In this document: piece by piece, positions 6,704 through 15,718 of the stretch
How positions within the stretch are numbered: the stretch's first letter is position 1
Layout: each line of letters opens with the position of its first letter
Assembly (NCBI GenBank): GCA_947456185.1
Contig: CANGPW010000016.1
Coordinates: 1 to 41,239 of the forward strand
Direction: 5' to 3'
Source: Bacteroidota bacterium
GTDB taxonomy: Bacteria > Bacteroidota > Bacteroidia > UKL13-3
DNA: 41,239 bases
Program-made: the position numbers and the translations under genes
The notes under the pieces: generated by a model
What the model saw: the letters and a program-made list of their open reading frames with translations, nothing else
Databases searched by the model: none
Told to the model about the DNA's origin: nothing

Positions 6704-7798
6704 ATGAAGAAAATTTCCATACTAACTTGTTTGTTTTTAGGTGTAGTTTTTATTGGTTTTAACCAATTAATCTCAAATCCAACTGGTGCTCCTGCCGGTT
6801 ATTCAGGTTCACCTGCCGATGGACAAACATGTGCTAATTGTCATGGTGGAACAGCAACTACAGCAACAAATAATTTAACTACTAATGTTCCAACAGCAGG
6901 TTACACGCCTGGCCAAAGTTATACTGTTACAGTAACTATAAAAGGTACTTCAGCTCGCAAAGGATTTGAGGTTTCACCACAAAACGACAACGGAGTTATG
7001 ATAGGAACTATTGCTTCTGCTTCTGGTTCTATGATAGTAGGAACTAAATATGTTACGCATACTTCTGCTAAAACCTCAAATCCTTCAACATGGACATTTA
7101 ATTGGACGGCTCCTGCTAAAGGAACAGGAACGGTAAATATTTATGGTGCATTTGTAAATGGAAAGTTAAATGTAAGCAAACAAGTGATTAGTATTCAGGA
7201 AGCAAATGGTGTTCCAATTCCACCAATTGTTTCAGCTACAAATGTAAGTGAGTTAAGCGCTACAGCTGCAAACTTAGATGCTAATATTAATTCAAATGGA
7301 AGAACTTTCAATGCTTCGTTTCAATACAAAGATTCACTAAGTTCAATATGGAATACTGTTACTGCTGTTCCTGGAACTGTTTCGGGAAATATACCTACCA
7401 ATATTTTTTATACTGTTACTAATTTAACTACAAATGCTTATTATCAATACAGAGCTTGTGCTTGGAATGTTGGTGATACTGTTTGGGGTGCCACTAAAAC
7501 ATTTAAAATTAGTTCAGGAACTACAATCAATGAAAATAAAAACAACTTTGTTTTCCATGTTTTTCCAATTCCTGCCAACGATTTATTGCAAGTTGATTTT
7601 ACACTTTTTCAAAGTTCAAATACAGTTATAAACTTAATAAGCATTGATGGTAAAATAATCAGAACATTATTTGATAATCAATTATCAAAAGGTGCAAACA
7701 CTTTGAAATTAAACGTAAATAATTGCAAACCTGGAGTTTATTTTTTACAAATAAATGCTAATAACAACAACAGCTATAAGAAAATTATTATTCAATAA
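6704..7798 (+). CDS. T9SS type A secreted protein with choice-of-anchor V (Reeler-like) domain and CxxCH motif
   Basis: A 364-residue exported protein. A signal peptide covers about residues 1-21. The stretch NPTGAPAGYSGSPADGQTC, followed by ANCHGG, gives CANCH (Cys43, Cys46, His47), a c-type haem-binding motif, and is the typical opening of choice-of-anchor V/Reeler-like domains (to about 165). Residues about 175-270 resemble a fibronectin III domain. Residues about 283-364 are a type A T9SS sorting domain (FPIPAND, then GVYFLQI, ending KKIIIQ). The protein should cross the outer membrane via T9SS and stay on the surface or be released. Haem attachment is possible but unproven. A candidate promoter and a terminator frame it as a single-gene unit. 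Confidence 0.88.
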   Translation: MKKISILTCLFLGVVFIGFNQLISNPTGAPAGYSGSPADGQTCANCHGGTATTATNNLTTNVPTAGYTPGQSYTVTVTIKGTSARKGFEVSPQNDNGVMIGTIASASGSMIVGTKYVTHTSAKTSNPSTWTFNWTAPAKGTGTVNIYGAFVNGKLNVSKQVISIQEANGVPIPPIVSATNVSELSATAANLDANINSNGRTFNASFQYKDSLSSIWNTVTAVPGTVSGNIPTNIFYTVTNLTTNAYYQYRACAWNVGDTVWGATKTFKISSGTTINENKNNFVFHVFPIPANDLLQVDFTLFQSSNTVINLISIDGKIIRTLFDNQLSKGANTLKLNVNNCKPGVYFLQINANNNNSYKKIIIQ

Positions 7799-7802
7799 AA
7801 TC

Positions 7803-7841
7803 AAGGTTTTTATTCTTTAAATTAGTTAAAAACCCTTTTTT
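7803..7841 (+). terminator. Intrinsic terminator after the Reeler/T9SS gene
   Basis: GGTTTTTA at 7805-7812 pairs with TAAAAACC at 7827-7834 across a 14-base loop and is followed by a six-T run. The stem is short and AT-rich, so it may be weak. It lies five bases after the stop codon. Confidence 0.5.
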
Positions 7842-7875
7842 GCTTAAATATTATTTCAGAAAAGTTTTGTAGTAA

Positions 7876-9738
7876 CTATTCTTCTTCTTCAAAAGTTAAT
7901 TCTGCATCTTTTTCCCATATTTCCATTTCACAGGGTTTGCAGTTAAATTTTAATTTGTATTCATTTTCTCCATGTTTTAAAGTTAGTGGTTCTGTTAACT
8001 TTTCACCCATGGTCTCTTTGTTAAATCTCCAACATTTACCTAGTTCATATTTAACACAATACTTGGTAGTCATCACCCTCGATTTGCCAGGATCCCATTG
8101 TAATTCAAAAGCTTTTTCTATTTCTGTAACACCATGTCTTTTGTAAAATGCCCTTGCTAATTTATTGGCAACATTATAGGTAAAATCAAGCTGAGTAACC
8201 GGATAAGGATGATCGGTTTTTGTGATTTGAAATTCCTCTCTATGGTATTCATTGATCCTGATATCAATTAATTGTTCCAATACCAATCTTCTGATATCGT
8301 TAATTTTTGATATTGGTAAAAACCAATTTTTAGTAAATTCTACTGAAATATCATCAACAATAAAGGGCGTATTACCTGTTTTTGAAAGATTCTTTTTGAT
8401 ATTTGGAACAGTAGATTCTTCATTTTTAGCTAATTCCTTTTCTGTTTCAAAAGTGGAAACACTTTCATGTCCATCTTCATCAATGGCTAATAATTGAAAA
8501 CCATCGTTGGTTTCGGTAAATTTTAATGAAACACCTATTTTCCTAATTGCGCTGTCATCACGCTCCACTAATCTGTTAAAATTAGCATCTGAATTTCTGT
8601 AAATAATAGTTCCTGGTTTTAATGGTTTAAAAGTGTTTGGAACCACTATGTCGTTGATAATAATATTTATTTGCGCGCCATCTGGTTCATTGTTTTCATT
8701 CAGAAAAAATAGTCCGTCACCATTGTTTAATAACTCACTATTTTCAATTACATAACCATTGGCTTTTACTTGTAAAACCTTACCTATTAACTGTCCTTGC
8801 GATTTTGGGCTTTCCCATGAACCAATTTTTTCAGTGCGTTTATTTACAAAATAATCAGTGTAACCTCGGTTAAAACTTCTATCCATTTCGGCTTCAAAAT
8901 TATAATGAGTACGGCCAGATGAAGCCTTTTGATAAGTATCGTTATTTTCTAAAAACTCATCTAATTTTTTTCGTAAAAATGATGTGTTGTTTTTAACATA
9001 AACCATGTCTTTTAAACGGCCTTCTATTTTAAATGAAGTGATTCCCGCTTCCACTAAATTTGGTAATTGCTCACTTAAATCTAAATCCTTAATAGATAAT
9101 AAATGGCTATTTTCAATTAATGTTTTTCCTGTTCCATCAATTAAGTTATAAGGTAACCTGCAGTTTTGTGCACATGAACCTCTGTTTGCACTACGTTCGC
9201 CATTGGCCACACTCATGTAACAATTACCACTGAACGAAACACAAAGTGCACCTGACACAAAAAATTCTAATTCTACATCGGTGGCTGTGCTAATGTCTTT
9301 TATTTGATCTAAATTTAATTCACGGGCCAAAACAACACGTTTCATTCCGGCATCTTTTAGGAATTTTACATGCTGAGGATCTCTATTATTGGCTTGTGTA
9401 CTTGCATGAATAACGATTGGTGGTAAATCCATTTCCATAATGGCCATGTCTTGAACAATGAGTGCATCTACACCAATTTCATACAAGGTGTGAATCATTG
9501 CTTTGCAATCGTCTAGTTCGTTGTCATACAATATAGTATTTACCACCACAAAAACTTGCGCTTTAAATAAATGAGCGTATTTTACCAATTCTGCCACATC
9601 TTCCAATGAGTTTGTAGCATTTGAACGAGCTCCAAATTGCGGAGCGCCTATATAAACTGCATCTGCACCGGCATTGATGGCTGCCATACCTTGAATTAAA
9701 TTTTTTGCAGGTGATAGAATTTCTACTTTCTTTTTCAT
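7876..9738 (-). CDS. Peptidase U32 family protein, RlhA/YdcP-like (probable 23S rRNA cytidine hydroxylase)
   Basis: A 620-residue cytoplasmic protein. The N-terminal half is a U32 TIM-barrel-like domain (VEILSPAKN at the start, GADAVYIG near residue 24). The conserved cysteines are Cys166, Cys173, Cys189 and Cys193 in GALCVSFSGNC and GSCAQNC, matching the iron-sulfur ligand pattern of U32 RNA hydroxylases. The C-terminal half matches the extension of E. coli YdcP/RlhA, ending with TTKYCVKYELGKC and FNCKPCEMEI. Length is close to RlhA (about 650) and much longer than TrhP/YegQ (about 450). RlhA hydroxylates 23S rRNA C2501. That specific activity is inferred from architecture. Older annotation would read collagenase-like protease. 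Confidence 0.85.
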   Translation of the reverse strand: MKKKVEILSPAKNLIQGMAAINAGADAVYIGAPQFGARSNATNSLEDVAELVKYAHLFKAQVFVVVNTILYDNELDDCKAMIHTLYEIGVDALIVQDMAIMEMDLPPIVIHASTQANNRDPQHVKFLKDAGMKRVVLARELNLDQIKDISTATDVELEFFVSGALCVSFSGNCYMSVANGERSANRGSCAQNCRLPYNLIDGTGKTLIENSHLLSIKDLDLSEQLPNLVEAGITSFKIEGRLKDMVYVKNNTSFLRKKLDEFLENNDTYQKASSGRTHYNFEAEMDRSFNRGYTDYFVNKRTEKIGSWESPKSQGQLIGKVLQVKANGYVIENSELLNNGDGLFFLNENNEPDGAQINIIINDIVVPNTFKPLKPGTIIYRNSDANFNRLVERDDSAIRKIGVSLKFTETNDGFQLLAIDEDGHESVSTFETEKELAKNEESTVPNIKKNLSKTGNTPFIVDDISVEFTKNWFLPISKINDIRRLVLEQLIDIRINEYHREEFQITKTDHPYPVTQLDFTYNVANKLARAFYKRHGVTEIEKAFELQWDPGKSRVMTTKYCVKYELGKCWRFNKETMGEKLTEPLTLKHGENEYKLKFNCKPCEMEIWEKDAELTFEEEE

Positions 9739-9838
9739 TAAGCGGTAAAGGTCAGTTTTTATTTGCTAGTATACAAGAATGAGCCAAAAGAAGTAACAAT
9801 TTTGCAATAATTTTAATTATTAATTGATTGTAAAAGCT

Positions 9839-11929
9839 TTAAAAACTCATTTGCAATTGCAAGATTAAATCGCTTTGAGTATTGCCATTTATTTGTTCTA
9901 ATCCGCTCCCAATTGATTTTATATTGTTATATTGGGTATGTGAAAATCTTGCAAAAACTTTTATGTTTTTTGTAATTTTACAACTTGCCATCAAGTAAAA
10001 TCTTGTACCACTATTTTGAAACATTGGCACACTATAAGTATAAGGAACATTGTCTTCATAAGCATAAATGCGTGCATTGAATTGATCAATATCAAATAAT
10101 GCCAAACGGGTATTAATGCCAAATTTGTTTTTGTAAAACTTAAATTTTAAATCTTGGTAAATGAGTGTTCCATAAGCATTGGCAGCGTTTTTAGTGTTAA
10201 ACTCTGATTGTTCAATTCGGCTTTCAGCTTCTATAAATAAACTGATTTTATATTTTAAATGTAACCTAAATTGTTGGCGAATTTGTTCGGCCAAAACAGG
10301 ATTTAAGGCTGTAATATTATTGCTTTCATTTTTCTGTTTATTTTCAAATTTGTATCGTATATAAATATTAATAACTTTACTAGGATTATATTGAACTTCG
10401 CTCAATAAATCGAATCCTTTACTGGGTGCATCTATTTGATACCGTAACCAAGCCGATTTATAAAAATCAATATAACTGTTAATGGTAAATGCTTTTACTG
10501 GCTTGTAAGTAATACCAAAATAAAAACCAGTTTCATTTTTACCATCACTATTTTCAGCAAAAGGATTGTTAAATGTAGCTTGATAATTTGCTTCAAAATT
10601 CCGGTATAATAAACATAAATCTAATTTACTATCAAGCGATAGCAGTAAAGAATTTGTAGTTGCAAATCCACCATTTTCACTTTTCGAAAATTCCCCACTA
10701 AAAAGTGCATTTCCTAATGAAAGTTTATAATCCAATCCTGCATTCATTAATTGATTTCCAGTAAAATTATATTTTTGGTATAATTGATTGCTTGGCAAAA
10801 AAGGAACGTTATAATTTGTTTTAATTCCAGTAAATCCTAATTGTAAAAATTTAAAATCTTTTTGAACATGAACGCCTAAAATGCTTTGTTTTACATTGTC
10901 TTTGTCCAATATTTCATTGGCAGTTCTGTTAAATCCTGTATAATTAAATCCCGTAAAACCATCAAAGGAATTGATATTATTGGAGTCGGCATTTTGAAAA
11001 TTAGTATTGATGTTTTTATAAGAGATAAATGAAACAAATTGCCAACTTTTATATTTGTAATCAATAGCAGCACCACGCATAAACTCAAATTCATTTACAC
11101 TTCTGTATGGCCTAATATTTTGGTAGTACCTGTTTATATTTAATACATAAGCTGATTTACGAGCAGAAAGGCCACTTCCAAAAGTTAAACCTTGACCAAA
11201 ATTTGCTTGGTAATCACCAATAATTATAGAACTAAAATATCCAATATTTTTAAAATGAACATGAATAGAATTGAAGTCAAATCCGCTGCTTTGAGCACCA
11301 CTTAAAAACTGTTCTCCAGCATCCTTTTCTCCTATAAAACCAATTTCAATTCGTTTTCCAATTTTTTGTTTTACACGTAACACATATCGGCTTGAAGAAC
11401 CTAAATAATACTGCTTATTTAAGGGTTTTAATTCGCTTGTTTTATAGCCCAATTTTTGTTGAAAATCATTTTCGTGTTGTAATATAATTTCGGTTTTTCC
11501 TACCTGTGTAAGTTCGCTTAATTTTAACTGTTTATTTGTTTCATTAACTTCGGTAAAATGTTTTAAATAAAATATGGTTTCATCACTTAAATTATCTATT
11601 GCTTGGAGTTCGTAAATACTTTCAAAATCACCATATTTTTTTCTGTGATTTAAAATTGAAACAATTTCACTTTGCTTTAAATATATTAACTGTTGCAATT
11701 CGTTTTCCGAGCATTTGTTTAAGTTTATTTTTGTGTCAAAATAATAGGCTAATTGAGCTTGTAAATCGGAATAATCTAATTGTGATTCTTGGTTTTCAAT
11801 TAGCTTTTCAATGATGCTTGAAATGATTTCATTTTTTGGTTGTAGCTTTTGTGCAATCAAGTTTTTACTTGAATATATGAATGCTAAAATGAGCATATAT
11901 TTCAATAAATAACTGAATTTATTTGCCAT
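9839..11929 (-). CDS. Outer-membrane beta-barrel protein with N-terminal helix-hairpin-helix domain
   Basis: A 696-residue exported protein. A signal peptide covers about residues 1-26 (ending LIAQ). Residues about 68-125 form a ComEA-like helix-hairpin-helix unit (INLNKCSENELQQLIYLKQS, later YGDFESIYELQAI). The rest is a series of amphipathic beta-strands alternating aromatic and polar residues and ending in LILQLQMSF, with a terminal Phe as in outer-membrane barrels. HhH domains in exported proteins may bind DNA or serve as a plug; which applies here is unknown. Its start overlaps the end of the upstream barrel gene by 11 bases, so translation is probably coupled. Confidence 0.82.
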   Translation of the reverse strand: MANKFSYLLKYMLILAFIYSSKNLIAQKLQPKNEIISSIIEKLIENQESQLDYSDLQAQLAYYFDTKINLNKCSENELQQLIYLKQSEIVSILNHRKKYGDFESIYELQAIDNLSDETIFYLKHFTEVNETNKQLKLSELTQVGKTEIILQHENDFQQKLGYKTSELKPLNKQYYLGSSSRYVLRVKQKIGKRIEIGFIGEKDAGEQFLSGAQSSGFDFNSIHVHFKNIGYFSSIIIGDYQANFGQGLTFGSGLSARKSAYVLNINRYYQNIRPYRSVNEFEFMRGAAIDYKYKSWQFVSFISYKNINTNFQNADSNNINSFDGFTGFNYTGFNRTANEILDKDNVKQSILGVHVQKDFKFLQLGFTGIKTNYNVPFLPSNQLYQKYNFTGNQLMNAGLDYKLSLGNALFSGEFSKSENGGFATTNSLLLSLDSKLDLCLLYRNFEANYQATFNNPFAENSDGKNETGFYFGITYKPVKAFTINSYIDFYKSAWLRYQIDAPSKGFDLLSEVQYNPSKVINIYIRYKFENKQKNESNNITALNPVLAEQIRQQFRLHLKYKISLFIEAESRIEQSEFNTKNAANAYGTLIYQDLKFKFYKNKFGINTRLALFDIDQFNARIYAYEDNVPYTYSVPMFQNSGTRFYLMASCKITKNIKVFARFSHTQYNNIKSIGSGLEQINGNTQSDLILQLQMSF

Positions 11930-12731
11930 GAAAAACCATTCCTAAGTGTGGTGTTAATCCTAATGTTTGTTGAAAACTACTAGCAAATAATAAATCAAAT
12001 TGCTTTAGCTTAGTACTAAATCCAAAAGTGATATAATTTGGATTGTTGGCATATCCCAAACATAATTCAAAATTAGGGTGTAAAGCGTAATTTATTCCAC
12101 TTCTAAGTATTAATGTTTGCGCTAAAGTCTTATCTGCATCAGCCGTTAAAAACACATTTTTATTTATTAAGTATTTAACTCCAATTCTACCAAAAGTTAT
12201 TACATTTCCATGTGAATTTATATTGTATTTGCTTTGTGTAGGATTAAATATTAAAAGTCCAAATTGAAGATTTTTGTTTGCTTTAAAAAATGCGCTTAAA
12301 CTTCCTGCTAAAGCACCTGTATTTTCTTGTTCTGCTATATTTATGGAAATATAATTTAAAGTAATTCCAAGACTAAAATTATTGTTTAGTTTTTTGGCAA
12401 TCCCAAGACTCATGTTTTGTTGGTTAAATTTTTCATAACCATAATGATTGATAGAAGTGCCAATTTGAAACCATTTTTTGGGAATTATGAAGCTTGAATT
12501 GATAGCATTTAGTTGTTTTATGCCAAACCTTGTTTGATTGTATATACCTACTTGAATTGATTTTATTTCTGTACTTGAAGCCATGTTATTAGCACATGAA
12601 AAAACATTGCTTTCACTTGTGGAACTGCCACCTAAACTCCACGATTTTGCACCAATAGGATCAAAGATTGGCTGCGCAAAAGCAATTTGAATGACAGTTA
12701 TAAAAACAATAAAGTAAAACAATTTTATCAT
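11919..12731 (-). CDS. Outer-membrane beta-barrel protein, PorV/UPF0164-like
   Basis: A 270-residue exported protein with a signal peptide (about residues 1-19, ending FAQ) and then PIFDPIGAKSWSLGGSSTSE, an opening seen in PorV/FadL-like and UPF0164 barrels of Bacteroidota (G-A-R-x-x-x-M/L-G-G-A). The rest consists of repeating amphipathic strands (SLGITLNYISI, FGRIGVKYLI, ELCLGYANN) ending in LGMVFHGK. At 270 residues it is shorter than PorV (about 380-400), so it is not the T9SS shuttle itself. It is translated just before, and overlaps, the HhH barrel gene, suggesting a two-component outer-membrane unit of unknown job. Confidence 0.75.
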   Translation of the reverse strand: MIKLFYFIVFITVIQIAFAQPIFDPIGAKSWSLGGSSTSESNVFSCANNMASSTEIKSIQVGIYNQTRFGIKQLNAINSSFIIPKKWFQIGTSINHYGYEKFNQQNMSLGIAKKLNNNFSLGITLNYISINIAEQENTGALAGSLSAFFKANKNLQFGLLIFNPTQSKYNINSHGNVITFGRIGVKYLINKNVFLTADADKTLAQTLILRSGINYALHPNFELCLGYANNPNYITFGFSTKLKQFDLLFASSFQQTLGLTPHLGMVFHGK

Positions 12732-12782
12732 TAAATTTAATATAAACTATTGATTTATTAAAATTCAATAATGATATTTTTT

Positions 12783-12810
12783 ATTTAGATTTAAAAATTT
12801 AGATTTAAAT
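12783..12810. repeat. Two-copy 14-bp direct repeat (ATTTAGATTTAAAA-like)
   Basis: ATTTAGATTTAAA occurs at 12783-12795 and again at 12797-12809, in the spacer between two leftward genes. In AT-rich DNA this could be chance slippage. No function is assigned. Confidence 0.5.
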
Positions 12811-12812
12811 TT

Positions 12813-15596
12813 TTATCTTATTAATGTTATTGTTCCGTGAAGTTTTACAGTAGATTCATTTTTTATTTTAAAACTTCCTAAATAAAAATATACACCTTCG
12901 CTCACGAGATCTCCGTTTGTAGTTTTTCCATCCCATTTAAAATCTTTGTCATTGCTTTTAAAAATTTCTTGTCCCCAACGGTTATAAATTATAATTTCGG
13001 TTTCCCCACATTTTGATATTCCTTCTAATTTAAAATAATCATTGATTCCATCGTTATTAGGCGTAAATACATTGATAGTTTTTACTTTATTTAAACTATC
13101 AGCAAAATGAATAGTAGTTTTGGCTGAGTCAGCACAATTAGTACCACTGTTTAAAATCAACATTATTTCTTGGTTATTTATTTCATCAATTAATAATGTT
13201 GGATTTTTCAAATTACTGGTTTTTCCATTTGGTAAAAGCCATAAATAATTGAGTGCATTTTCAGTTGGTGTATTTAATGTAACAGTATTTGAACAGGTAT
13301 CAAAATTGTAAAAAATATTTGCATCTTTGAATTTAAACGACATTTTAAAAGCTGCATTGCTACACCTTGGACTTACATTGGTTTTAAAAACAGCATCAGA
13401 GCTAGTTGGGAAATCGCTAATTGTAACTCCATTTTCAGGGCAACTAGCACAAACCGATTGATAGATATAACCTTTTTTATCAAACCTACTTGTTCCACCA
13501 TCAACATGGTCTCCACTAATATTGCCCCCAAAATAAGTTGCATATAATAATTTTTCAGCATTTTCACTCATAACCATTAAGTAAAAGTCACGTCCATCTG
13601 TTGTTTTTTGGTAAGCATCGGCAGTTATTGCTAATCCATTTGTGTTTCCTACATTGTTTATTCCACCCCATCCACTTATATATAACCTTCCACAATCATC
13701 TAATAAAAATGCATTAATACTAATATCAAAACTTACACTTCCTCTTCCAAATGTGCTGATCAATTCAATATTATTAAAGTCTTTATTTATTTTACTAATA
13801 AACTGTTTTCCATTATTTACTTTATACACATTGCCAATAGGTTGGATATTCCCCATTGAATTTCCAACCACATAAATATTTTCATCATTGTCTAATTCCA
13901 AGCTAAAAATTTGATCGCTAGCATTGGTTCCAAAATATTTTAATTTTAAAATAGCACTTCCATCATTTTTAATTTTAGCAAAAAATCCATCACTTTTTCC
14001 GCCAAAATAAGAATTTGTTGAATTAGTAATTCCCATATTTTTATTGGTGCTTCCAGCAATAAAAATGTCTTGATTGCTATTTAAATCTACGCTATAAATA
14101 ACATCATCGCTTAAATTTGGAATAGCAGAACTAAAAAGCAAAGAATTGCAATTTGGACTTAATTTAAAAACTACACCTTTTTGCAATGAATTTATGTTAG
14201 CTGCACCAAAAGAACCCGCTGTAATAGGAAAATTTGACGAGTTACTACAGCTTCCTACTATAATATTATTATCTTTATCAATGATTACATCACCTTTAAA
14301 TTCATCGGCATAAAAAATATTTAGGTCAGCATTTAAATTTAAACCATCATCTAAACTTCCTCCCAAAAATGTTGATCCCAAAAGTGCTGAGCCATTTGCA
14401 TTAAATTTAGTAACAAAGAAATCATAATTTCCATTTTGACTGGTGTCGTAACCATTATTATTTACAGGAAAATCAACTGATTTAGTAGTTCCCATCACTA
14501 CTAAATTATCGTTATTATCAATCACTAAACTGTGGGGATTTTCATCGTGTTTTCCTCCCAAATAGGTGGCATAAATTAGTTGCTTTCCATCGCTACTGTA
14601 TTTGCTAATGGTAATATCACAAGGCAAATTAACTGGAGGTTCACCTATACCACCTTTATAAACTAACTGAAATGAACCAGGTGTAACGGGATAAGTTCCT
14701 CCAAAAGCACTCGTAGTAATTCCAGCCGAAAACAAGTTTCCTTTATTATCGTATGTGGCAGTATATCCAAAATTATCTTCAGTAGAACCGCTATAAGTAC
14801 TAAATATTAAATCTGGATCAATCACTAAATTGTAATTTTGATTGTAATGCTCGGCTTCAAAACCAATGTAATTGTTTTTTAAAACGTATTTTACATTTAC
14901 CAATACACGTTTTCCTTCTATAATTTGATAAGCAAATGGTTTTTGTTCTTTTAAAATTCCTTGTGAATGGGAAATAAATAATTCTTCATAGCTTATATAA
15001 ATACTATCAGCACCAGTTATTTGTAATTGAATATCAGCCAAGTTAGCGTTAGGTTTTAAAATCCAATCGTATTTCAACACATTGTTTCTAGAAGCATTTA
15101 TTTGTAAATCTATTTGCTTATAAATGTTTGGATAAATAATATTTTGAAAAGTATGAACATTACTTTTCCATTTGCTTTTATCATTGCCCAAAAAGTAATT
15201 TTTATAGGAATTTTCGGATTCACCGTTTGAAATTGGTATGCAATTTTTATCAGCATTTTTAAACAAAACAGATAAATAATTTCCGTTAATTATAATCTCT
15301 TTTTTTTCTATTTTATGCAGGTGATCATTGGCATCCGCCACATTTTTTTGATTTAGAAAATAGTAAGAAATACTTTCATCTTTCATTAAAACATGTAAGT
15401 TTGAACTATTGAACTTGAATTTAATATCGTCATTCCATTGCCCTTTATTTTCAGTAAAATTTAAATTATTTTTTATGGCCTCTGGCAAAATATTTACTTG
15501 TGCCAAAGAATAATTTTGACTACCAAATTGCGCAGCAATTAAAAAAATAATATATTGGAGGTTTTTAAGCAAATAAAAATATTTTTCAGTAAGCAA
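12813..15596 (-). CDS. T9SS type B secreted protein with DUF7948-like domain and SBBP beta-propeller repeats
   Basis: A 927-residue exported protein. A hydrophobic signal (about residues 13-33) ends SLAQ. Residues about 40-260 (NFTENKGQWNDDIKFKFNSS onward) match the DUF7948 module that precedes SBBP propellers. From about 265 to 700 are repeats with the pattern ATYLGG...D......D..GN....G.T....FP, typical of SBBP beta-propeller blades. Residues about 830-927 form a gliding-motility-associated/type B T9SS domain (INVFTPNNDGINDYF, IYNRWGQEIF, ending HGTITLIR). The protein should be surface-exposed or released, perhaps an adhesin. The start is TTG: no ATG exists in frame between the upstream stop and the signal sequence. 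It is divergent from the sigma-factor gene, 122 bases apart. Confidence 0.88.
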   Translation of the reverse strand: MLTEKYFYLLKNLQYIIFLIAAQFGSQNYSLAQVNILPEAIKNNLNFTENKGQWNDDIKFKFNSSNLHVLMKDESISYYFLNQKNVADANDHLHKIEKKEIIINGNYLSVLFKNADKNCIPISNGESENSYKNYFLGNDKSKWKSNVHTFQNIIYPNIYKQIDLQINASRNNVLKYDWILKPNANLADIQLQITGADSIYISYEELFISHSQGILKEQKPFAYQIIEGKRVLVNVKYVLKNNYIGFEAEHYNQNYNLVIDPDLIFSTYSGSTEDNFGYTATYDNKGNLFSAGITTSAFGGTYPVTPGSFQLVYKGGIGEPPVNLPCDITISKYSSDGKQLIYATYLGGKHDENPHSLVIDNNDNLVVMGTTKSVDFPVNNNGYDTSQNGNYDFFVTKFNANGSALLGSTFLGGSLDDGLNLNADLNIFYADEFKGDVIIDKDNNIIVGSCSNSSNFPITAGSFGAANINSLQKGVVFKLSPNCNSLLFSSAIPNLSDDVIYSVDLNSNQDIFIAGSTNKNMGITNSTNSYFGGKSDGFFAKIKNDGSAILKLKYFGTNASDQIFSLELDNDENIYVVGNSMGNIQPIGNVYKVNNGKQFISKINKDFNNIELISTFGRGSVSFDISINAFLLDDCGRLYISGWGGINNVGNTNGLAITADAYQKTTDGRDFYLMVMSENAEKLLYATYFGGNISGDHVDGGTSRFDKKGYIYQSVCASCPENGVTISDFPTSSDAVFKTNVSPRCSNAAFKMSFKFKDANIFYNFDTCSNTVTLNTPTENALNYLWLLPNGKTSNLKNPTLLIDEINNQEIMLILNSGTNCADSAKTTIHFADSLNKVKTINVFTPNNDGINDYFKLEGISKCGETEIIIYNRWGQEIFKSNDKDFKWDGKTTNGDLVSEGVYFYLGSFKIKNESTVKLHGTITLIR

Positions 15597-15622
15597 AGTA
15601 AATGAATTTTAAAATAAATAGC

Positions 15623-15674
15623 TTGCAATAAAAGCATTTAGAAATTTTAATTATTTTTTTGCAAATACTTGCAA
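15623..15674. promoter_or_regulatory. Three TTGCAA palindromes in the divergent spacer
   Basis: TTGCAA, itself a 6-bp palindrome, occurs at 15623-15628, 15659-15664 and 15669-15674. The last two are exactly 10 bases apart, about one helical turn. The spacer lies between the T9SS type B gene (leftward) and the ECF sigma operon (rightward). A shared operator is possible; this is inference from spacing alone. Confidence 0.3.
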
Positions 15675-15718
15675 CCAAAAAATACTATATTTAATCAACT
15701 GTAACAGCAATAGAAAAA

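Noticed and set aside
7876-9738. Secreted collagenase
   Set aside because: U32 proteins carry this old label, but this one has no signal peptide and has the cysteine set and C-terminal extension of RNA hydroxylases.
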